Positions 58,917 to 64,000 of a stretch of DNA of 64,000 bases are shown in pieces. The notes beneath the pieces are model-generated. The model searched no databases, had not been told where the DNA came from, and worked only from the letters and a program-made list of their open reading frames with translations. The DNA is from Micromonospora chokoriensis (GTDB lineage: Bacteria; Actinomycetota; Actinomycetes; Mycobacteriales; Micromonosporaceae), in the NCBI RefSeq assembly GCF_900091505.1, contig NZ_LT607409.1, positions 2,356,001 to 2,420,000 on the forward strand, given 5' to 3'. The position numbers and the translations under genes were made by a program. The stretch's first letter is position 1. Each line of letters starts with the position of its first letter.

Positions 58917-59765
58917 ATGGCGGGTCGACTCGCGGTCGTCGGGGCTGGGCTGATGGGTTCCGGCATCGCCCAGGTGGCGGCGCAGGCGGGCTGGCAGGTG
59001 ACGCTGCGCGACCTGGACGACGCGGCCACCACCCGAGGGCTCGGCGGCATCCGGAAGTCGTTGGAGAAGTTCGCCGAGAAGGGCAGGATCGAGGCGTCCG
59101 AGGTCGAGGCGACCCTGGCCCGGATCACCCCGACCACCGACCTGGAGGCGGCGGCCGACGCGGACATCGTGGTCGAGGCGGTCTTCGAGCGGCTGGAGAT
59201 CAAGCACGAGGTGTTCCGCGCCCTGGACAAGATCTGCAAGTCGGACGCGGTGCTCGCCACCAACACGTCGGCCATCCCGGTGACCCAGATCGCCGCGGTG
59301 ACCGAGCGTCCCGAGGCGGTCGTCGGCACCCACTTCTTCTCCCCGGTGCCGATGATGCAGCTCTGCGAGCTGGTCCGCGGTTACAAGACCAGCGACGCCA
59401 CGCTGGACACCGCACGGGCCTTCGCCGAGGAGATCGGCAAGACGGTCGTGGTGGTCAACCGGGACATCGCCGGCTTCGTCACCACCCGGTTGATCTCCGC
59501 GCTGGTGATGGAGGCCGTCAAGCTGGTGGAGTCCGGCGTGGTGTCGGCGGAGGACCTGGACACGGCCTGCCGCCTGGGCTTCGGGCACGCGATGGGCCCG
59601 CTCGCCACCACCGACCTGACCGGCGTGGACGTGCTGCTGCACGCCTCGAAGAACATCTACACCGACACGGCCGACGAGAAGTTCTTCCCGCCGGAGCTGC
59701 TCCAGCGGATGGTCACGGCCGGCGACCTGGGCCGCAAGACCGGCAAGGGTTTCTACACGTACTGA
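58917..59765 (+). CDS. 3-hydroxyacyl-CoA (3-hydroxybutyryl-CoA) dehydrogenase
   Basis: 282 residues. The NAD motif is VVGAGLMGSGIAQVAAQAG. TNTSAIPVTQIA, GTHFFSPVPMMQLCELV (with the catalytic His and Glu) and a C-terminal domain FGHAMGPLATTDLTGVDVLLH follow. Where many homologues have Asn in the PGFxxNR segment, this protein reads AGFVTTRLI. It oxidises 3-hydroxybutyryl-CoA or a related acyl-CoA. A tagggt box at about 58877 and the site gagggag precede the ATG. A link to the ethylmalonyl-CoA mutase gene 1.9 kb away is plausible. Confidence 0.9.
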   Translation: MAGRLAVVGAGLMGSGIAQVAAQAGWQVTLRDLDDAATTRGLGGIRKSLEKFAEKGRIEASEVEATLARITPTTDLEAAADADIVVEAVFERLEIKHEVFRALDKICKSDAVLATNTSAIPVTQIAAVTERPEAVVGTHFFSPVPMMQLCELVRGYKTSDATLDTARAFAEEIGKTVVVVNRDIAGFVTTRLISALVMEAVKLVESGVVSAEDLDTACRLGFGHAMGPLATTDLTGVDVLLHASKNIYTDTADEKFFPPELLQRMVTAGDLGRKTGKGFYTY

Positions 59766-59807
59766 GAGGTGGCGCGACCGGGGCGGGCGTCCGCCCCGGT
59801 CGGCCGC

Positions 59808-60653
59808 TCAGCCATCGCGTTTGGTGGTCCAGCGGAAGGTGGTCAGGCAGAGCACCACGCCGATCACGCACCACAGGGCCAGCACCAGCGCGACCCGTCC
59901 CAGCTCGAACGAGCCGCCCGGCTCCTGCGCGCCGAAGCTCTCCGGCAGGAAGACCGCGCGCAGCCCCTGGCACATCCACTTGAGCGGGAACAGCGCCGCG
60001 ACCTGCTGCATCCAGGTGGGCAGGTCGGTGAAGACGAAGAACACCCCGGAGATGAACTGGAGCACCAGGGCGACCGGGGTGACCACGGCGGAACCGCTGC
60101 GCGCGGTGCGGGCCAGCGACGAGATGGCGATGCCGCACAGGGTGCACGCCGTCACGCCGAGCACGGCGACCCAACCGAAGGTGAACCACCTGCCGGCGGT
60201 GCCCGGCAGGTCGAGGTCGAACAGCGCCACCGCGACGGCCAGCAGCAGCACGGTCTCGGCGATGCCGATCGCCACCACCATGATCACCTTGCCGGCGAAC
60301 CAGACCCACTTCGGCATCGGCGTGCCCCGGTACCGCTTGAGCACCCCCCGGTCCCGCTCGATCGGGATCCAGATGCCGAGGTTCTGGAAGCTCACCGTCA
60401 TCAGGCCGGTCGCGATCATGCCGGTGATGAAGTACTGGGTGAACTTGACCCCGCCGCCGATCGTCCCGTCGAAGATCGACGCGAAGATCAGGATCATGAT
60501 GATGGGGAAGCCCATCGTGAAGACCACGGACTCCCGGCTGCGCAGGAACTGGGTGATCTCCAGCCGGCCCTGGCGCACTGCGAGCGCGCCGGCGCTGGGC
60601 CGTCGGCCGGGGGTCGCGGCGACCGGCGCCGCCGGCTTCGTCGTGGTCGTCAT
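59808..60653 (-). CDS. ABC-2 type transporter permease
   Basis: 281 residues with six helices of the ABC-2 (DrrB-like) fold. After a basic N-terminus come ESVVFTMGFPIIMILIFASIF, FITGMIATGLMTVSFQNLGI, the segment IERDRGVLKRYRGTPMPKWV typical of the family, and LVLQFISGVFFVFTDLP with the Gly-Pro-like turn before the last helices. Its ATG overlaps the ATPase stop (ATGA), so the two make one exporter. Substrate unknown; antibiotic or lipid export is usual. Confidence 0.9.
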   Translation of the reverse strand: MTTTTKPAAPVAATPGRRPSAGALAVRQGRLEITQFLRSRESVVFTMGFPIIMILIFASIFDGTIGGGVKFTQYFITGMIATGLMTVSFQNLGIWIPIERDRGVLKRYRGTPMPKWVWFAGKVIMVVAIGIAETVLLLAVAVALFDLDLPGTAGRWFTFGWVAVLGVTACTLCGIAISSLARTARSGSAVVTPVALVLQFISGVFFVFTDLPTWMQQVAALFPLKWMCQGLRAVFLPESFGAQEPGGSFELGRVALVLALWCVIGVVLCLTTFRWTTKRDG

Positions 60654-61501
60654 CGTCCGTGTCCGATCATGGTGAGGTAGACGTCCTCCAGGGTCGGCCG
60701 GGTCACGGTGAGCCCGGGGACCTCGCCGCCGTGACGCGCGGCCAGGTCGGCGACCACTGCCGTCGGCGTCGCGCTCTGCACGCTCTCCAGCGCCCCGTCG
60801 GGGGTACGCCAGGAGACCGTCGCGAGGGCCTCCTGCCGGTTGCCGAGCTGGTTCGGGGCGGCCACCTCGACCACCCGCCCGCCGGCGATCACACCGACCC
60901 GGTCGGCGAGTGCCTCCGCCTCGTCCAGGTAGTGCGTGGTGAGCACGATGGTGGTGCCGGCGGCGGCGAGGTCGCGGATCAGGTCCCAGAACTCGCGCCG
61001 GGCCTCCGGGTCGAAGCCCGTGGTCGGCTCGTCGAGGAAGAGCAGTTCGGGGCGGCCGATGATGCCGAGCGCCACGTCCAGGCGGCGCTTCTGCCCGCCG
61101 GAGAGGGTGTGCGTACGGGCGGTGGCCTTGCCGGCCAGCCCGACCCGCTCGATCACCTTGTCCGGGTCGTCGGCGCCCGGGTAGAAGCCCGAGAAGTGCC
61201 GGACGACCTCGGCCACGGTCAGCTCGTCGAACTCGCCGGTGCCCTGGAGCACGATGCCGACGCGGGAGCGCCAACTCGCGTCGGGGTTCGCCGGGTCCGC
61301 GCCGAGCACGGAGACCTCGCCGGCGTCCCGCCGCCGGTAACCCTCCAGGATCTCCACCGTGGTGGTCTTGCCGGCGCCGTTCGGGCCGAGCAACGCGAAC
61401 ACCTCGCCGCGGTGCACGTCGAGGTCCACGCCCGCCACCGCCACGTTGTCGCCGTAGGCCTTGCGTAACCCTCGGACGGAGATGGCCAGCTCGTCATCCA
61501 T
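60650..61501 (-). CDS. ABC transporter ATP-binding protein (DrrA-like)
   Basis: 283 residues. Walker A is GPNGAGKTTT, the Q-loop is in GIVLQGTGEFDELTV, the signature is LSGGQKRRLDVALG, Walker B is LLFLDEPTTGFDP, and the H-loop is LTTHYLDEAE. The C-terminal ~70 residues form the extra domain seen in drug-resistance ABC ATPases such as DrrA. It powers the overlapping permease. Transcription is divergent from the mutase gene, with ~150 bp between starts. Confidence 0.92.
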   Translation of the reverse strand: MDDELAISVRGLRKAYGDNVAVAGVDLDVHRGEVFALLGPNGAGKTTTVEILEGYRRRDAGEVSVLGADPANPDASWRSRVGIVLQGTGEFDELTVAEVVRHFSGFYPGADDPDKVIERVGLAGKATARTHTLSGGQKRRLDVALGIIGRPELLFLDEPTTGFDPEARREFWDLIRDLAAAGTTIVLTTHYLDEAEALADRVGVIAGGRVVEVAAPNQLGNRQEALATVSWRTPDGALESVQSATPTAVVADLAARHGGEVPGLTVTRPTLEDVYLTMIGHGR

Positions 61502-61624
61502 GCCGTCCAGTGTGCGTCCTGACCCGGCCGAGGTCGTGCCCGGGGTGTGGCGATCCGCGCCACTGCGGGTACTTCGCGCCCGGACGTCCCCGACATGGAC
61601 CTGTGTGGTTTTCCACAGCCCTTT

Positions 61625-61638
61625 TTACTGGTCGGTAA
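61625..61638. promoter_or_regulatory. Candidate operator TTAC-N6-GTAA before the mutase gene
   Basis: The 14-bp dyad ttactggtcggtaa ends 2 bp before a taaact box (61641-61646), which itself lies 6 bp before the ATG. Such spacing suits a leaderless promoter with a repressor site over its core. A second small dyad, tgtggttttccaca, lies ~20 bp upstream. The regulator is not known; TetR or GntR types are possible. Confidence 0.5.
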
Positions 61639-61652
61639 CTTAAACTCCGGCC

Positions 61653-63659
61653 ATGGACGAGACGGCATTTCCGGGGCGACTGCCCGAGCGGGACCGCCCG
61701 TGGGTGATGCGCACCTACGCCGGCCACTCGTCGGCGACCGCGACCAACGCCCTCTTCCGCCGCAACCTGGCGAAGGGGCAGACCGGCCTCTCGGTCGCCT
61801 TCGACCTGCCCACCCAGACCGGGTACGACCCGGACCACGAACTCGCCTCCGGCGAGGTCGGGCGGGTCGGCGTGCCGGTGGCCCACCTCGACGACATGCG
61901 GGCGCTGTTCGACGGCATCCCGCTCGCCGAGATGAACACCTCGATGACCATCAACGCCCCGGCGATGTGGTTGCTCGCCCTCTACGCCGGTGTGGCGTCG
62001 GAGCAGGACGCCGAGTTGACCCGCTGCGCGGGCACCACACAGAACGACATCATCAAGGAGTACCTGTCCCGGGGGACGTACATCTTCCCGCCGGCCGCGT
62101 CGCTGCGGCTCACCGCCGACGTGGTGGCGTACACGCTGCGGGAGATGCCGCGCTGGAACCCGGTCAACATCTGCTCGTACCACCTCCAGGAGGCCGGCGC
62201 CACGCCCGTGCAGGAGGTCGGCTTCGCGCTGGCCACCGCGGTCGCCGTGCTCGACGCGGTCCGCGACGCAGGTCAGGTGCCCGCCGAACGGATGGGCGAC
62301 GTCGTGCAGCGGGTGTCGTTCTTCGTCAACGCCGGGGTGCGTTTCGTCGAGGAGATCGCCAAGATGCGCGCGTTCGGCGTGCTCTGGGACGAGATCACCC
62401 GGGACCGGTACGGGGTCAGCGAGGCCCGCCAACGGCGGTTCCGCTACGGGGTGCAGGTCAACTCGCTCGGCCTCACCGAGGCGCAGCCGGAGAACAACAT
62501 CCAGCGCATCGTGCTGGAGATGCTCGGCGTCACGATGTCCCGCGACGCGCGGGCCCGCGCCGTGCAACTGCCCGCCTGGAACGAGGCGCTCGGCCTGCCC
62601 CGCCCGTGGGACCAGCAGTGGTCGCTACGGATGCAGCAGGTCCTGGCGTACGAGTCGGACCTGCTCGAATACCCCGACCTCTTCGCCGGCTCGCACGTGA
62701 TGACCGCCCTGGTCGACGAGATCGTCACCGGGGCGCGGGTCGAGCTGGACAAGGTCCTCGAACTGGGTGGCGTGGTCGCCGCCGTGGAGACCGGCTACCT
62801 CAAGAGCGCCCTGGTCGCCTCGCTGGCCTCGCGCCGCCGCCGGATGGAGTCCGGCGCCGACGTGGTGGTCGGGGTCAACCGCTACGCCGAGACCGAACCG
62901 TCCCCGCTCACCGCCGCCGGCGCGGACGCCGTCGAGCAGGTCGACCCGGCCGTCGAGGCAGCCGCCGTCGACCGCGTACGCCGATGGCGTGCCGATCGGG
63001 ACGGCGCGGCCGTGGACGCGGCGCTCGCCCGGCTCCGCGCGGACGCCGCGAGCACCGCCAACCTGATGCCGGCGACCCTGGACTGTGTGCGGGCCGGGGT
63101 GACCACCGGCGAGTGGGCCGGCGCGCTGCGTCAGGTCTTCGGCGAGTACCGCGCACCGACCGGCCTGGCCGGCGCCGCCGGCAGCGGCGGCGACCCGGGG
63201 CTCGCGGCAGTCCGGGAGCGGGTCACCGCCACCGCCCGCGAGCTGGGCAGCGGCCGGTTGCGGCTGCTGGTCGGCAAACCCGGCCTGGACGGGCACTCCA
63301 ACGGCGCGGAGCAGATCGCGGTACGCGCCCGCGACGCCGGTTTCGAGGTCGTCTACCAGGGCATCCGGCTGACCGCCGCGCAGATCGTCGCCGCCGCCGT
63401 CGAGGAGGACGTCGACCTGGTCGGGCTGTCGGTGCTCTCCGGGTCGCACCTGGCCGCCGTGCCCGCGGTGCTCGACGGGCTGCGCGCCGCCGGCCGGGCG
63501 GACCTGCCGGTGGTGGTGGGCGGCATCATCCCGGCCGGCGACGCGGACACCCTCCGGGCCGCCGGGGTGGCCCGGGTGTTCACCCCGAAGGACTTCGCCC
63601 TCACCGACATCATCGACGACCTGGTGACGGTCATCCGTCGCGCCAACGACCTGCCCTGA
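61653..63659 (+). CDS. Ethylmalonyl-CoA mutase-like B12-dependent enzyme (MeaA type)
   Basis: 668 residues. The N-terminal TIM-barrel domain has RTYAGHSSATATNALFRRNL, GLSVAFDLPTQTGYDPDH, FPPAASLRL and EMPRWNPVNICSYH, all mutase signatures. A linker leads to the C-terminal B12 domain with DGHSNGAEQ, where His548 ligates cobalt; the DGHSNGAEQ form marks MeaA/ethylmalonyl-CoA mutase rather than methylmalonyl-CoA mutase (DGHDRGAK). It would isomerise (2R)-ethylmalonyl-CoA to methylsuccinyl-CoA. No crotonyl-CoA carboxylase/reductase gene is in the window, so the pathway is only partly visible. AdoCbl may come from the nearby PduO enzyme. Confidence 0.88.
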   Translation: MDETAFPGRLPERDRPWVMRTYAGHSSATATNALFRRNLAKGQTGLSVAFDLPTQTGYDPDHELASGEVGRVGVPVAHLDDMRALFDGIPLAEMNTSMTINAPAMWLLALYAGVASEQDAELTRCAGTTQNDIIKEYLSRGTYIFPPAASLRLTADVVAYTLREMPRWNPVNICSYHLQEAGATPVQEVGFALATAVAVLDAVRDAGQVPAERMGDVVQRVSFFVNAGVRFVEEIAKMRAFGVLWDEITRDRYGVSEARQRRFRYGVQVNSLGLTEAQPENNIQRIVLEMLGVTMSRDARARAVQLPAWNEALGLPRPWDQQWSLRMQQVLAYESDLLEYPDLFAGSHVMTALVDEIVTGARVELDKVLELGGVVAAVETGYLKSALVASLASRRRRMESGADVVVGVNRYAETEPSPLTAAGADAVEQVDPAVEAAAVDRVRRWRADRDGAAVDAALARLRADAASTANLMPATLDCVRAGVTTGEWAGALRQVFGEYRAPTGLAGAAGSGGDPGLAAVRERVTATARELGSGRLRLLVGKPGLDGHSNGAEQIAVRARDAGFEVVYQGIRLTAAQIVAAAVEEDVDLVGLSVLSGSHLAAVPAVLDGLRAAGRADLPVVVGGIIPAGDADTLRAAGVARVFTPKDFALTDIIDDLVTVIRRANDLP

Positions 63660-63677
63660 CCGGCCGCGCCCGGGACG

Positions 63678-64000
63678 TCAGACGCGGAACCCGGCGGCGC
63701 GGGCCGCGTCCCGTTCCCGTCGGCGACCGGAGCGCCGGCGGAAGAACCAGTAGACGAAGAACGCCAGGCCGACCAGGAAGACGAGCACCAACACCGGCAG
63801 GAGGACCGCCGCCAGGGAGACCACCACGCTCGTCGCGTCCTCGGCGGTGCTCGCCACCGGGGCGCCGAAGCCGGCGGTGGTGGCGTTGACGACGGGTCGC
63901 GCCGCGGACTTGAGCAGGTGCACGCCCAGCGCCAGCAGGACGCCGGTGACGACCGGCACCCACTGGTGGGTCGAGAAGAAGCTTCCCGGGTCGCTGACCG
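63678..64000 (-). CDS. DUF4126 membrane protein, C-terminal part (5' end outside window)
   Basis: The minus-strand frame is open to the right edge (SDPGSFFSTHQWVPVVTG...), so about 107 residues are seen. Helices LLALGVHLLKSAARPVVN and VVVSLAAVLLPVLVLVFLVG and the segment FGAPVASTAEDATS fit the end of DUF4126 proteins. The protein ends in a basic RRRSGRRRERDAAR tail. The GTG at 63959 is probably internal. It converges on the mutase gene, with 18 bp between stops. Function unknown. Confidence 0.7.
   Translation of the reverse strand, partial: VSDPGSFFSTHQWVPVVTGVLLALGVHLLKSAARPVVNATTAGFGAPVASTAEDATSVVVSLAAVLLPVLVLVFLVGLAFFVYWFFRRRSGRRRERDAARAAGFRV

Overview
This is a 64 kb chromosomal window from a high-GC actinomycete. 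The gene order hom-thrC ... thrB-rho-rpmE-prfA-prmC-tsaC-phosphatase-glyA-atpI-atpBEFHAGD, the frequent GTG starts, the C+ type L31 protein and the Asp-type MurA point to Actinobacteria. The overall style, including many intergenic hairpin elements, suggests Micromonosporaceae (Micromonospora-like). That placement is an inference from gene order and composition; no search was run.

Left part (1-20 kb) is an accessory/metabolic region. It holds the end of a GH18 chitinase, a DedA protein, a DUF1349 protein divergent from a trehalose-synthase-like GH13 enzyme, an SDR reductase, two small membrane proteins, a cupin, a Gfo/Idh/MocA oxidoreductase and an erythromycin-esterase-family protein. An MMPL exporter with its TetR repressor follows, with a clear double operator, then a truncated DsbA-like remnant, a stand-alone LigD-type polymerase/primase and an AraC-VOC-UvrA-like cassette. 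Next come tRNA-Arg(CCG), a degraded IS630-like transposase gene set among several repeat families, and a DUF305/DUF3105 pair.

Middle part (20-46 kb) is housekeeping. argS-lysA-hom-thrC form a run; an RND exporter, a polysaccharide deacetylase and an MFS transporter then separate thrC from thrB. After thrB come rho (with a very long charged insertion), a kinase-HAD protein, rpmE, prfA, an opposite-strand soluble diguanylate cyclase, prmC, tsaC, a low-molecular-weight phosphatase, a class A penicillin-binding protein, an SDR-DUF2867 protein and glyA.

Right part (46-64 kb) carries the ATP synthase operon (AtpI-like, AtpZ-like, atpBEFHAGD), closed by a strong terminator. atpC lies 1.4 kb further on, behind an LCP-family gene, and encodes only the N-terminal beta domain of epsilon. 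DUF2550, a PduO-type cobalamin adenosyltransferase, MurA with Asp in place of the usual Cys, a 3-hydroxyacyl-CoA dehydrogenase, a two-gene ABC exporter, an ethylmalonyl-CoA-mutase-like B12 enzyme and a partial DUF4126 gene complete the window.

The most unusual items are the split ATP synthase operon with a minimal epsilon subunit, the charged insertion in Rho, the degraded IS630 gene with neighbouring repeats, and at least five intergenic hairpin elements, most with GATC near their ends. I did not find a clearly new multi-gene system.
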